Shown piece by piece: positions 11,861 through 23,072 of a stretch of 64,000 nt of DNA; the stretch's first letter is position 1; each line of letters starts with the position of its first letter. The translations under genes were made by a program, and so were the position numbers. The notes beneath the pieces are model-generated. The model had not been told where the DNA came from. It worked only from the letters and a program-made list of their open reading frames with translations, and made no database searches. This stretch comes from Gyromitra esculenta (lineage: Eukaryota > Ascomycota > Pezizomycetes > Pezizales > Discinaceae), in NCBI GenBank assembly GCA_038503075.1, contig JBCAML010000022.1, positions 682,001 to 746,000 on the forward strand. The letters run 5' to 3'.

Positions 11861-13082
11861 TTCGCCTTATCTCCATACCCGATACCCCATTGAGTTCCCT
11901 GGCCCCGATCCGCGATTCTCCGAGCAGTATGCATGTCGGTAACACAGGAGTTACGTATTCGTCTTCATTGCGTTGGTCTCTTCGAGACGATCATTTCGTC
12001 TATCCGAATCGTCGCGTAGCATTGCATTCCCTTATCTTTGTCAGTCTGTAACTCCGCCAGTTTTGGTCCGATTCGCAATCCGTTTGAACCACAGCGAAGC
12101 CAGACACTTCCCCTACATACCCTCCGGGTCCCATTCCGCCGGACGGTTTTGCTTGACGGCCTAGGGGTTACTTTTGCCCTCCGGGACAGGTCTTTTCTGG
12201 TGCTGTCCCCCCTTCTCCAAATACTATACCTACTGGAAGGATTGGAGGCAGGGTAACAGGCTCCAATCCCGATCCAGAAGGTGGTAAAGTAGGGTAACTC
12301 CAAAGATAGGGTAACTCCAGGGCCAGGAACTCCTTCAAAAGGTACAGGTATAACAAGGGCAGGTATGCGCTGCAGTGGGATGAAGTCCAACACACCAGCG
12401 TTTCATGGATTAAGGACCGGGTATAAGGTTAAGGGTTTGGTTTGAGGGTTTTATGAGTATTGGATTGTAGGGTGGACAATGTCTTTGTGTTCTGGGTTGT
12501 TCTTTGTTCGTTGGTTGTGTTACGGGAAAGCAGGGTATTTAAGTGAAGGATTTTAGTCGTTGTTGTTGTTGTTCTTCTTCTTTCCTTAAGCAATGTTCTC
12601 ATTTACTTCTACCTGTATTACTTTAATACTACCTCGGTTCTACCTCCGAACCCTAGCTGTCACTGTTCACTTCGCCGCACTTATTTCGCCTGGAGATAGA
12701 TCCTTTGTAGAACTTGTAGAAACACTGCACTACTCGAATGTGTTAGTATCTCGCTTAAGTAGCACTGCTCACCTTCAGGGATACTGAAAGGCTTAACGAG
12801 AGACTGAACTGTGAGACAGCGGCAGCATGGTTGATTGGGGCATTTGTTTGTGTGGTGTCCAAATTTGTGGCATTGGGAGCACAGGATGGAGGGTCTGAAG
12901 CGGAGTTTGCATTCAGATCTAACAGTGGTAGACAAGGTGGATAAGCGAGTGCGGTTGGTGATCTCATTAGCTTTGGGGCCAGAGAGTGTGATAACATGTG
13001 AGGAAACTGTTTTCCCTCTTCGTTTTTCAGTTAGGGTGAGCCATCTAGGAGAGATATCCATAATATGGCCAGGGTTGAAATT
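11861..13082 (-). pseudogene. Retroelement ORF1-like remnant with zinc knuckle, split by an LTR
   Basis: Minus-strand coding remnant in two pieces (13082-12817 and 12400-11861), separated by the LTR at 12401-12816 and restored across its CAGCG duplication. The first piece encodes a region with LTEKRRGKTVSSHVITLSG and a CX2CX4HX4C knuckle (CSQCHKFGHHTNKC), as in LINE or gag ORF1 proteins. The second piece continues with a Pro-rich stretch and RAKVTPRPSSKTVRRN, which recurs at 23960-24020 in opposite orientation. Tad-like LINE ORF1 is the best guess; no reverse transcriptase is attached. Confidence 0.5.
12401..12816 (+). repeat. Solo LTR, family A
   Basis: Sense on plus: TTTCATGG at 12401 to CTGTGAGA at 12816, flanked by CAGCG on both sides. 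It contains GGGTATTTAAG (TATA), a pyrimidine-rich run, AAGCAATG (one change from AAGCAACG) and the hairpin with CCTTCAG/CTGAAAG. It interrupts the ORF1-like remnant. Confidence 0.88.
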
Positions 13083-13535
13083 TCTCAAGGAGTGAGGTTT
13101 TGTCAAGCCCTTTGGTATCCCCAAAGGTGAGCAGTGCTACTTGAACGAAAACTAACAACAAGAGTTTGAGCGATGATTCCACAGGCTCTACAACGAGGGG
13201 GAGATATGACTCCGATAGCGGGACTACGTTGATGTAGTGGCGTGATAGTTACGAAAAGTATCAAGAAGGCGACGAAGGAATCTTTTGAAGGAATCCTGGC
13301 TTGTATTGTAGGATACAAGTAGAGTGACAATAGAAGACGTTGCTTAAAAAAAGAAGAAGGAAAAGTACAATAAGAGGGGAAATTCCTTCGCTTATATACT
13401 AAAGTTCCAACCCTTTCGATGACAAAGACATTACTCATTGCAACAAAGACCCAAGGAAACACAAAGAAAGATAACGAAACGCGACACCCATATACCCATG
13501 TACCTATCCGACCAACGAAACAACCATCCATGAAA
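13083..13535 (-). repeat. 3' LTR of element E6, family B
   Basis: The plus strand starts TCTCAAGG and ends CCATGAAA, followed directly by the chromodomain end of the pol remnant at 13536. On the sense (minus) side the purine-rich tract precedes TTTCATGG. The 3' hairpin stem is CCTTTGG/CCAAAGG. It contains TATATAAGCGAAGG, the family B TATA region. Confidence 0.85.
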
Positions 13536-14733
13536 GTAGGCCCTCCTCATAGCCGTGAGCTCCTGCGAACACTAACCAAGTCCCTCCTTGGCTTATCCGG
13601 ATATCTTTGATGGAAGGCGTCTACTGCTTCCATTTCCTCATGGTATTCAGCGGGTTCCCAACTGGGTAGTGCATAGCCAGTCCATTTGACTAAGTATTGA
13701 AGTTTCCCGCGATGTGAACGTGAGTCTAGGATGTTTTAGACAAGGTATTCCTCGTGGTCGTTTACATGGACTGGTGGTGATGGCGTGATGACCTGTCCTG
13801 GGAGGGGGTCGACAGGGGCAGATCTGATCAATGAAACATGGAATACAGGGTGATACTTTATTGAAGTTGGGAGATCAATCTCATAGGCATGGGCAGAAAT
13901 TACAAGCTTTATCGGGAACAGGCCACTCCATTTCCAATCCAATTTCCTTGAGTTTCGCATTGTCCTCATATTCTTCATTGACATGAATACTTCATCTTTT
14001 TCCTTAAATGATGGAGCGGGGGTATGGTGTTGATTGGTATTTGACTCAAAGATATCCTGAGCTGTCCTTATCTGCACTCGGAGGAAGTCTCTAAGTTCTT
14101 CCATCTTGGAGGCAAAGTCATTAGCATTGAGGGTTTGAGGAGAACAGTCATTGGAGACAATAGAGGTGTCAAAACGGGGATGATAGCCGTAGTTGGCAAA
14201 GAAGGGTGTAGCCTTGGTACTGGCGGATTCCTGGTTATTGGCAGCGAATTCTGCCATCGCTAGCCGTTTACACCAGTTGTCTTGCTGATAGGAGACATAG
14301 CAGCGAAGATATTGCTCCATTACGGCGTTCAGGCATTCAGTCTGGCCATCGGTTTCCGGGTGGAAAGAGGTAGACATACGGAGCGCAATATTCAGACATT
14401 GGCAGAGATGCTTCCAAAATTTAGCAGTGAATTGTGTTCCTCTATCAGAAGTGATATGGGAAGGTAGTCCATGTAGCTTCCAAACATTTTGGAGGTATAG
14501 CTCTGCTGTTTGCTCAGCATTGACGGTGGTGTTGCAAGGTATTAAGTGCCGCATTTTTGATAGTCTGTCCACTACAACCATTATCGCATCAAAGTCATCG
14601 GATTTGGGGAGACCCATGACAAAGTCCATCGATAGCTCTTCCCAGGGGCAGTTAGGAATTGGAAGGGGCATGAGGACGCCATGGGTACCAAGTGTATTAG
14701 GCTTTGCTCGTTGGCAGGTATGGCAGTTTTGTG

Positions 14734-14774
14734 CCTATGTACCTAACCGACCAATGAAACAACTATCCATGAAA
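14734..14774 (-). repeat. 41-bp stub of a family B LTR inside E6
   Basis: Only the sense-5' terminal part of an LTR remains, ending ACTATCCATGAAA. It replaces roughly 200 bp of pol (the zinc-finger end of integrase) compared with E2. It looks like the scar of an insertion followed by deletion. Confidence 0.6.
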
Positions 14775-15677
14775 GAGGGTGATCTCCTTTGATTGCTGTT
14801 CCTTATTCTTCAGGGGTAGGAGTATTTTTCCTGGGAACTTGTCAGCTATATATCCTTCTTGGAAAAGTTTTCTCAGTGGGGCATCCAATTCAGCGGCATC
14901 ATTTAATAAAGAAGCCGACAACAAACTTAGCTTAGGATCGATGTTTTCTTTCTTCAGCACCACTTGGCTTTGATGTGCCAATCTTTCATCCCCTTCCTTG
15001 GGGAGATCTCCTGATTTCCTGGTCAGAGTGTCCAGCTTTCCTCCTTGGTTTTCTGGTCTATAAGTGATATCAAAATCAAACTGAGACAGATATTCAGCCC
15101 ATCTTGCTTGACAGCAATTTAGCTGTTTTGTACTCATAAAGTACTAGAGGTTTTTGTGATCACTGATTATGTTGATAGGGTGTTTTGAGCCCTCTAGCTC
15201 TGGGCGCCATTCTTCGAACATGCGGATAATGGCGAGCAGCTCCTTGTTGTAGATCTCATAGTTGCATTCAGCGGGTGAATGTTTCTTGAAGAAGAAGGCT
15301 ACAGGGTGTAGAACGCCGGCATCATCATATTGTGATAAGACTCCACCGGACACAACATTGGAGCCATCAGTTTCGACAATAATTTTCTTATCGGGGTTGA
15401 AGTGGATTAGTATCAGTGCTGTGGTGAAAGCAAGCTTTAAATTCTCAAAAGCAATGTCCGCTTCAATGGTCCATTCAAAGCTGATTCCTTTCCTCATTAA
15501 CGCAGTAAGTGGGGAAGCGAGTTTTGAGAACCCAAAGATAAACTGTTGATAAAAATTAGCAAACCCTAGGAAGGCCTGGACATCCTTGACACTCTTTGGT
15601 GTACCCCATTCTCGGACAGCTTTGAGTTTCTCTTCCTCCATCTTTATGCCATCGGGGGTCAGAATTAGGCCTAGGTA

Positions 15678-16087
15678 TTTCATGGATGGTTGTCGTGTCG
15701 CGTAGTTGATTGTACGGGTGTTCGGTTGTTCTATTTTTGTTATTGTTTCGATATGTTTTCCTTGGTTTTCCTTATAATGAGTCATACGTTGGTCATCAGA
15801 GAAATGCATTACGGGTATATAAGCGAAGGGAATTCCCCTCTTGTTGTACTTTTTCTTCTTCTTCTCTTAAGCAACGTCTTCTATAGTCACTCTTGTATCC
15901 TACAAATACAACCTTCGGTTATATCTCATAACCCTTCGCTGTCGCTGTCTTTGAACCCCAATTATTCGAAGAACTCGTAAAACCTGTGGAATCTTCGCAT
16001 ATACTCTCGCTGTTTGTTCTTCATTCAAGTAGCACAGCTCATCTTGGGGGATACCCGAGAGCTTGATGAATAACTCAATCTTTGAGA
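15678..16087 (+). repeat. Solo LTR, family B, in E6
   Basis: TTTCATGG to TTTGAGA, with AGGTA on both sides (15673-15677 and 16088-16092), inserted in the E6 reverse transcriptase in opposite orientation. It has GGGTATATAAGCGAAGG, AAGCAACGTC, H2 stem GGTTAT/ATAACC, and 3' stem CTTGGG/CCCGAG with one G-U pair. Confidence 0.9.
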
Positions 16088-16507
16088 AGGTACTTTGTGG
16101 TTTGTACCTTGAATTCACATATCTCCGGTTTTAACAATATATCATTATTCTTTAGAGTTTGGAGCACCTTTCGTACATGGATTTGGTGTTTAGCAAAGGT
16201 GTCACTGTATATCAGGATATTGTTGAGGTAGACAGTGCAAAAGATGTTGAGGTATTTTGTAAGGCTGTCTTTCACGGAGCATTGAAATGTTCCCGGAGCA
16301 TTAGTCAGACTGAAAGGCATGACTTTGTATCCGTACAGGCCGTAGCGGGTGTGGAAGGCTGTTTTCCATTCATCTCCTTCAGCAATACCTACCTGATGGT
16401 ATCCATCGTGGAGGTCTAGCTTGGTGTACCATTGGGCTTTCACAAGTCGGTCAAGGGTTTCCCAGATGAGAGGGGAGGTGTAACGATCCTTGACAGTAAT
16501 AGCGTTG

Positions 16508-16918
16508 TCTCAAGGAGCGAGATTCCCGTCAAGCTCTCAGGTATCCCCCGAGATAAGCAGTGCTACTTGAACGAGAAACCGACGACAAGAGAAAGTGCGA
16601 GGATTCTACAGGCTCTACCAATGGTTCAAGTTATGATGACTTGAAGACGGCGACAGCGAAAGATTACGAGGTGTAATCTGAGATTGTATTCGTAGGATAC
16701 AGAGAGTGTACAATAGAAGACGTTGCTTAAAGAAAGAAGAAGGAAAAGTACAAGATGAGGGGAAATCCCTTCGCTTATATATCACTTTCCAAACCCTTCG
16801 ATGACAAAGACATGACTCATTGCAACGAGGTACTCATAGAAACACAAAGAACAACAAGGAAATCCGACAACCATGTACCCATACACCTAACCGATCAACA
16901 CAACAACCATCCATGAAA
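16508..16918 (-). repeat. Solo LTR, family B, in E6
   Basis: Inserted within the E6 RT sequence and flanked by CGTTG (16503-16507 and 16919-16923). Removing it restores the pol reading. H2 stem is GATTAC/GTAATC, H3 is TCAAGT/ACTTGA, and the 3' stem is CTCAGG/CCCGAG on the plus strand. Confidence 0.9.
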
Positions 16919-16944
16919 CGTTGAGCCCTCGGTAATCCACACAG

Positions 16945-17357
16945 TCTCAAGGTTCAACACCTTTGTCAAGCCCTTCAGTATCCCTGAAAGTGAGCAGTGC
17001 TACTTAAGCGAGGTGTCAACACGTTTGAATAGTGCGGTGTTTTATACAGGTTCTATGAGGGGTCTGTCTCAAGGCGAGAGAAGTGCAGCGAGGTGGACAG
17101 CAACAGCGAGGGTTCTGAGGTAGAACCGAGATAGGATTTCGAACAATACAGGAGAAGGTAAACGAGAATGTTTCTTAAAGAAAGAAAGAAGAAGAAGACA
17201 AAGAACGAGCGAAATCCACCGCTTAAATCCACCGCTTTCCATATCAAGCCTAATACCGGATGACAACCAAAACACAAAGACATTATCCAACAGTCCCACA
17301 ATCCGTAACTATCATCGAACAGAACCCTAACCCTATACCTAATCTTAATCCGTGAAA
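16945..17357 (-). repeat. LTR, family A, at the E6/E7 junction
   Basis: Family A body with CCTTCAG/CTGAAAG hairpin and a TTAAATCCACCGC-type TATA region. Its outer end reads TCTCAAGG, as in family B, rather than TCTCACGG. Flanks (CACAG left, CAATG right) do not match, so this is not a simple insertion. It separates two pol remnants in opposite orientations and may be a recombination product. Confidence 0.75.
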
Positions 17358-20281
17358 CAATGCCCCCGGCACCATTCAGTGTTTTGTCAACGACTTCCTC
17401 TGAGAATATCTAGACCTCTTCTGCACGGCATATCTCGATGATATTCTCATCTATAGCAATACTCTCGCTGAGTATAAAATACATGTTAGACAAGTCCTTG
17501 ATGCTCTAAAAGCCAATAACATCCTTCTCAAACCTGAGAAGTGTGAATTCCATGTCCAATTGATTAAGTATCTTGGCCTAATCCTTACCCCCGAATGAAT
17601 TAAGATGGATGAGGACAAACTCAAAGCTGTGCATGATTGGAACCGACCAAAATGCATCAAAGATGTTCAAGCCTTCCTAGGTTTTGCAAATTTCTACCGC
17701 AGATTTATTCTAGGATTCTCACGTCTCGCCGCCCCCCTTACCGCCTTCACTAAGAAAGGCACCATCTTTGAATGGACTGTTGAAGCTGAACTTGCATTCA
17801 AAGCCTTTAAGGATGCTTTTACAAAAGCCCCTGTGCTCATCCACTTTGATCCTCGAAAGAAGATCTTTGTGGAATCTTACGCATCTGACTTCGTTTCCGG
17901 CGGTGTTCTTTCCCAACTCGATGATAATGGTATACTTCACCCAGTGGCTTTCTTTTCCAAGAACCACTCACCAGCCGAGTGCAACTATGAGATCTATGAC
18001 AAAGAACTCCTAGCCATCATCCGCTGTTTGGAAGAATGAAAACCAGAACTCAAAGGCTCCGAATTGCCCATTTCCGTTATCACTGACAATAAGAACCTAG
18101 AGTATTTCATGACTACCAAACAACTTAACCGGAGACAAGTCAGATGGGCAGAGTACCTTTCACGTTTTGACTTCGTTATAACGTACCTACCAGGAATACA
18201 GGGAGGGAAGCCAGACGCATTGACTTGGAGATCAGGAGATCTTCCTGAAGAAAGGGATGAAAGACGACAACACCAACATCAAGTAGTTTTGAAGGAAAAA
18301 AACTTGGATCCTAAGCTGAGTTTGTTTTTGGGTTCTTTGTCAAACTTTCATGGATAGTATGAGGAGATAGGTCATGGTGGAGCTATTGGTTGTCACGGAG
18401 GATGTGTTGATTATAATGTCTTTGTTGTTCAGTTGGATCTCGGTTATGAGTCAGGATATGGAAAAGCGGGGTATTTAAAGAAGGGTTTTTGGTCGCTTGA
18501 TTGTTCTTTTCTTTCTCTTTCCTTAAGCAACATTCTCGTTATCTTCTGCAGTACCTAAAAGAATACTATCTTGGTTCTCCCTCAGAACCTTTGCTGTCGC
18601 TGTCCACTTCACTTCCTCTATCTCGCCTGGAGATAGACCTCTCGTAGAGCGTGTAGAAACACTGCACTCTTTGAATGCATTGTGACCTCGTTTAAGTAGC
18701 ACTGCTCACCTTCAGGGATACTGAAGGGCTTAACGAAGGACTCAACCGTGAGACAAACGAACCTGCTGAATTGGATGCCCCCCTTGAGACCTTGATGAGC
18801 CATGGATATATTGCTGATCCGTTCCCACAAAAAATCCTCTTAGCACTTAAGGATGGTGAACGACACTCCAAGGAAATCACCCTAGGTGATTGCATTGAAG
18901 TCAATGGTCATCTTTTTTACCGACAAAAGCTTTACATCCCTGATCATGACCCTCTCTGTCTCCTTATCCTACAACAACATCATGATGCCCCCTCCACCGG
19001 CCACTCAGGACGTGAAAAATCCTTCGAGCTTATCTCTAGACACTTCTACTGGCCAAGAATGAGAGAATATATCAAAAGGTATACCTGAAACTGCCATGTA
19101 TGCCGACAAGCTAAACCAAGCACCCTTGGTACACACGGTGTTCTAAAACCTCTTTCAATCCCCAACCATCCTTGGGAAGAGTTGTTGATGGATTTCATCA
19201 CCGGTCTTCCAGAATCTAATGGCTTTGATGCCATAATGGTTGTGGTAGATAGACTGTCAAAAATGCGGCACTTGATCCCTTGTAATACCACCATCAATGC
19301 CGGACAGACAGCAGAGCTGTACCTTCAAACCGTTTGGAAGTTACATGGATTACCTTCCCACATCACTTCCAAGCGAGGAACGCAATTCACCGCTAAGTTC
19401 TGGAAACACCTCTGCTCACGACTGAATATTGCCGCCCACATGTCGACCGCTTTTCACCCAGAAACCAATGGCCAAACAGAATGCCTTAATGCAGTGATGG
19501 AGTAATACCTTTGTTGCTATGTCTCCTACCAGCAGGATGATTGGTCGAAATGGCTACCTATTGCCGAGTTCGCTGCAAATAACCAAGAATCCACCAGCAC
19601 AAAAGCATCGCCCTTCTTCGCAAACTATGGTTACCATCCCCGTTTCGACACCTCTACCATCCCTAATGACTGTTCCCCCCAGACCCTCGATGCCAATGAC
19701 TTCACGTCTAAGATGGAAGAACTTAGAGACTTCCTCCGGGTGCAGATGAAGACAGCCCAAGATGTCTTTGAGTTGAGTACTAATCGACATCGTACCCCTG
19801 CTCCGCTATTCAAAGAAAAAGACAAAGTGTTCGTGTCAATGAAGAACATGAGAACAACACAAAACTCAAGAAAGTTGGACTGGAAGTGGAGCGGCCCATT
19901 TCCCATCAGGCATGTTATTTCCGCCAATGCCTACAAGATCGAACTGCCAATTTCGATGAAGTACCATCCAGTATTTCATGTTTCGCTGATAAGAGCAGCC
20001 CCTGCCGATCCACTCACTGGTCAAATCATTGTACCGCCACTGCCCTTTCAAGTCAATGATCATGAAGAATACTTGGTCGAAAGTATTCTTGACTCTCGTC
20101 TCCACCGTGGAAAACTTCAATATCTGGTAGAATGGACCGGCTATGCACTACCCACCTTGGAACCCGCTGAGTATCATGTAGCGACAGAGGCGGTAGATAC
20201 TTTCCACCAGAGATATCCTGATAAGCCGAAGGAAGGAGTAGTTGATGTTCGCAGGAGCTCACAGCTATAAGAGGGGGCTAC
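17358..20281 (+). pseudogene. E7: Ty3/gypsy chromovirus pol remnant
   Basis: Plus-strand pol starting inside RT (NAPGTFQ), through YLDDILIYS, RNase H, the integrase zinc-finger region, integrase core and a chromodomain (EEYLVESILDSRLHRGKLQYLVEWTGYA) to its stop at 20268-20270, then a purine tract. It is split by the LTR at 18346-18753 and broken by TGA/TAA codons where relatives have Trp or Gln (for example EE-stop-KPEL near 18036 and ME-stop-YL at 19503), i.e. C-to-T/G-to-A changes. The 5' half and gag are missing. Its own 3' LTR follows at 20282. Confidence 0.87.
18346..18753 (+). repeat. Solo LTR, family A, in E7
   Basis: TTTCATGG to CCGTGAGA, flanked by CAAAC (18341-18345 and 18754-18758), inserted in the E7 RNase H-integrase linker. 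It has GGGTATTTAAAG, AAGCAACATTC, H2 GGTTCT/AGAACC, H3 TATCTC/GAGATA, and CCTTCAG/CTGAAGG. Confidence 0.9.
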
Positions 20282-20691
20282 TTTCATGAATGAGTATTGT
20301 CGTTCGCTAGTCTGATACAAGGCTACGTGGTCGTTATGTTACATTGTTGTTCGTTATGTTTCCTTTGGTTTCTGTTACAAGGAGTCATACGTTTGTTATC
20401 AAAGAGATGGAATATGGGTATATAAGCGAAGGGTTGTCCCCTCTTGTTGTACTTTTTTTACTCCTTTCCTTAAGCAATGTCTTCTATTGTACACTCATTG
20501 TATCTCACAATACAATCCTCGATTACATCTCGTAATCTTTCGCAATCACCACCTTTAAGTCATCACAACCTGAACCATTTGTAGAGCCTGTAGAATCTTC
20601 GTACATACTCTTGCTGTTTGTTTCTCGTTCAAGTAGCACTGCTTATCTCGGGGGATACCTGAGAGCTTGACGAGAATTTCACTCCTTGAAA
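20282..20691 (+). repeat. 3' LTR of E7, family B
   Basis: Follows the E7 purine tract GAGGGGGCTAC. It contains GGGTATATAAGCGAAGG, AAGCAATGTC, H1 TTGTAT/ATACAA, H2 GATTAC/GTAATC, and the 3' stem CTCGGG/CCTGAG with a G-U pair. It ends ACTCCTTGAAA. Confidence 0.85.
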
Positions 20692-21080
20692 ACAGATCTC
20701 TGTAAACGACTTGGGATTTAAGCTAGAATGTCCACCGCTTTCCACCCAGAAACCAATGGACAAACGGAATGGTAAAACGCTGTCATGGCACAATACTTGC
20801 ACTCCTATGTGACGTATCAACAAGAGGACTGGAGTAAATGGCTACCGATGGCAGAATTCTCAACCAATAACTAGGAATCGGCAAGCACCAAGGTATCTTC
20901 CTTTTTTACTAACTATGGTTATCACTCTCCGTTCGATAACTCTCTTGCCCCAACTACAAACAACCCCCAGAGCCAGGACGCTGCTGTTTTTGCCAGCTGA
21001 ATGCAAGAGTTATACAATCATCTTCAAACACAGATCCTAATAGCACAGGATATTTAGGAGATATAAACTGTAATGGGGGT
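20692..21080 (+). pseudogene. E8: integrase fragment of a third chromovirus copy
   Basis: Degenerate plus-strand fragment reading FHPETNGQTEW, stop, [22 protein letters not shown] and FFTNYGYHSPFDNS. It is closer to the E1/E2 integrase (QQEDWS) than to E7. Stops replace Gln and other codons. No LTR of its own is attached. It is probably old debris. Confidence 0.75.
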
Positions 21081-21502
21081 AGTCCTACTGCTCTGTAGTG
21101 GGAATAGGTGTAGGAATGCGACCGTTGCAAATACTAAATCAGGTTGAGATGTTAAGAGTATTTTTGTGCAAAGTACTCAATAATCTTAAGGGCTCTACTC
21201 AGTAGTATTCTGCCTGATGAGACTGGGAAGAAGAGCAACAGGTGGCAGGGTCATGCACTATCTTGATAGTGCTGCTGACTCGCCACCCTCTTTCTGTTCT
21301 ACTCTGCTGGGAGCCCGTCGAGACCCTGAGAACATGCCAAGCTATTGCGAGTGGGGCACCTCAGGATTCAGCTAATGATTACTTCGGTGGTCTCCGGCAC
21401 TCCTCAGTTGTTCTGTCCAGTTAGACCTTCTTGATCCGCCAGCTGCATGCCATGCCTATGCTGGATGCAGGAATTGGTGCTGATAAGTCTACTGTCGCAT
21501 GT
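21081..21502. other. Unassigned sequence within the transposon block
   Basis: No convincing ORF, RNA gene or repeat match was recognised. It ends at the target duplication of the following LTR. Confidence 0.4.
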
Positions 21503-21911
21503 TCTCAAGGGGCGAGGTTCTTGCTAAGCTCTTTGGTATCTCCAAAAATGCGCAGTGCTACTTAGCGAGTAACAAGCGATGAGAAAAGTACGAAGATTCC
21601 ACAGGCTCTACGTATGTGTTGAGTTAAGGCGACTCAAGAACAGCGAAGGCGAAAGTATGCAAGGTGCAACCAAGGTTTGTATTTATAAGAATACAAAGAG
21701 TGTATGATAGAAGACATTGCTTAAGAGAAGAAGAAGAAAAAGTACAACAAAAGGGGAACACCCTTCACTTATATACCCATAATCCCTTCTTTCGCCGACC
21801 AACATATGACTCAGTGCAACAGAAACCCAAAGAAACACAAGGAACAACAACAAAACATAGCAACCATATACTTATATACCGAACTAACCAACAAAACAAC
21901 CGTCTATGAAA
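21503..21911 (-). repeat. Solo LTR, family B
   Basis: Flanked by CATGT (21498-21502 and 21912-21916). The copy is diverged: its 3' hairpin reads CTTTGG/CCAAAA and H2 is damaged, but H3 forms a distinct perfect stem, TTGAGT/ACTCAA, around a seven-base loop. Confidence 0.85.
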
Positions 21912-21916
21912 CATGT

Positions 21917-22139
21917 GAGGTGTTTTGCACTTAATAGATTCCCTATTGCCACACCAATGGCTCTGGGCTGCAAGTATGTGCACAAATGGGTTGGGAACGC
22001 CACCACAGGAGCTTCCTGTGTTTGGTATCACCGGAGATATATCATTGGCTTGTCAGCTAATGTTATTCTTGCTGGTTCCACTCCATTGGAACAGCAGGGT
22101 AGCAGGTATCCTCTAGCATGTGGTAGCTACACCACTCAT
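21917..22139. other. Short unassigned stretch between two LTRs
   Basis: Without the LTR at 21503 this would be continuous with 21081-21502. The minus-strand translation has some likeness to the Pro-rich part of the ORF1-like remnant at 12400-12260, but this is too weak to call. Confidence 0.3.
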
Positions 22140-22550
22140 TTTCACGGATCGAAGCGAGAAAGTAGGTTAGAACTGTGTTGAATGGTTGGGACGGATTTCG
22201 GTTATTGGGAACAATGTCTTTGTGTTTCGGTTGTTGTCGGAAGGTCGGTTGTGTTATGGAAAAGCGGGGTATTTAAGGGAAGGATTTTGGTCGTTCTTGT
22301 CTTTTCTCTTCTTCTTCTCTTAAGCAACATTCTCGTTTACCTTCTTCTGTAATTGTTGAAATACTATCTCGGTTCTACCTCAAAACCTTCGCTGTCGCTA
22401 TTCACTTCTCTGCATCTATCTCACCTTGAGATAAACCCTCCCGTAGGACCTGTAGAAACATCGTGACTCTTGTCGCTTGATCTCTCGCTTAAGTAGCACT
22501 GCTCACCTTCAGGGATACTGAAGGGCTTAACGAAGGACTTAACTGTGAGA
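22140..22550 (+). repeat. LTR, family A
   Basis: TTTCACGG to CTGTGAGA with GGGTATTTAAGG, AAGCAACATTC, H3 TATCTC/GAGATA and CCTTCAG/CTGAAGG. Flanks CTCAT and AGAGC do not match, so either the duplication is lost or the LTR marks a rearrangement. Confidence 0.85.
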
Positions 22551-23072
22551 AGAGCACCTTTCGAGCGGGGCACAGTAGGGGCGAGTTGCGAGGAAATATT
22601 TTTGCCCCACCCCCGCCTCAAGACGACTGCTAGGGTAACCACAATGGTCCAGTCACCTACTTTAGTTGGAGAAGTGGAGTATGGCGCGGGGTCGCTCCCA
22701 TGGGGCACACCACCCCCCCATGACGACATGACCTACGAGGTAACACCAGGAGGGGTTTTGCCGAAGGGTAACCACTACCGGTGTGAAACTTGGATGGTGG
22801 AGACTCTCTTCCATAGGCCAAGAACTCTAAGTATGTAACTAGCTGATGATAACATTGCAGACAATCATGGCAGTTGGATTGGATAGCACTTGAGGTTACC
22901 CCTCAGTAAGAACTACTGATGTAGTGGGCACACTGTGCCTGGGGCAAGCAATCCAGTACAAGCCAACACATGTAGAGGGCTCAGAAGAAGTTTTTAGACA
23001 GTTCTATCTAGTGCTACTAGCCCCACTGTGACAGCAAAGCCATCCTGATCCATACTATTGGAGAAGGGGAGT
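22551..23072. other. Unassigned sequence between LTRs
   Basis: No intact ORF or recognised domain. It contains a GC-rich Gly/Pro-coding stretch on the minus strand (about 22720-22560). Probably transposon debris. Confidence 0.35.

Larger units (their letters stand above)
13536..16944 (-). pseudogene. E6: Ty3/gypsy chromovirus pol remnant
   Basis: Minus-strand pol in fragments: 16944-16919, 16507-16088, 15677-14775 and 14733-13536, interrupted by two complete LTRs and one LTR stub. It encodes reverse transcriptase (KLDLHDGYHQVGIAEGDEWKT), RNase H ([12 protein letters not shown]), integrase core ([25 protein letters not shown]) and a degraded chromodomain (NDHEEYLV, then a stop). The protease and gag part is absent. 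The integrase ORF alone runs 311 codons without a stop. It is closer to E7 than to E1/E2 in wording and uses family B LTRs. Confidence 0.85.
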
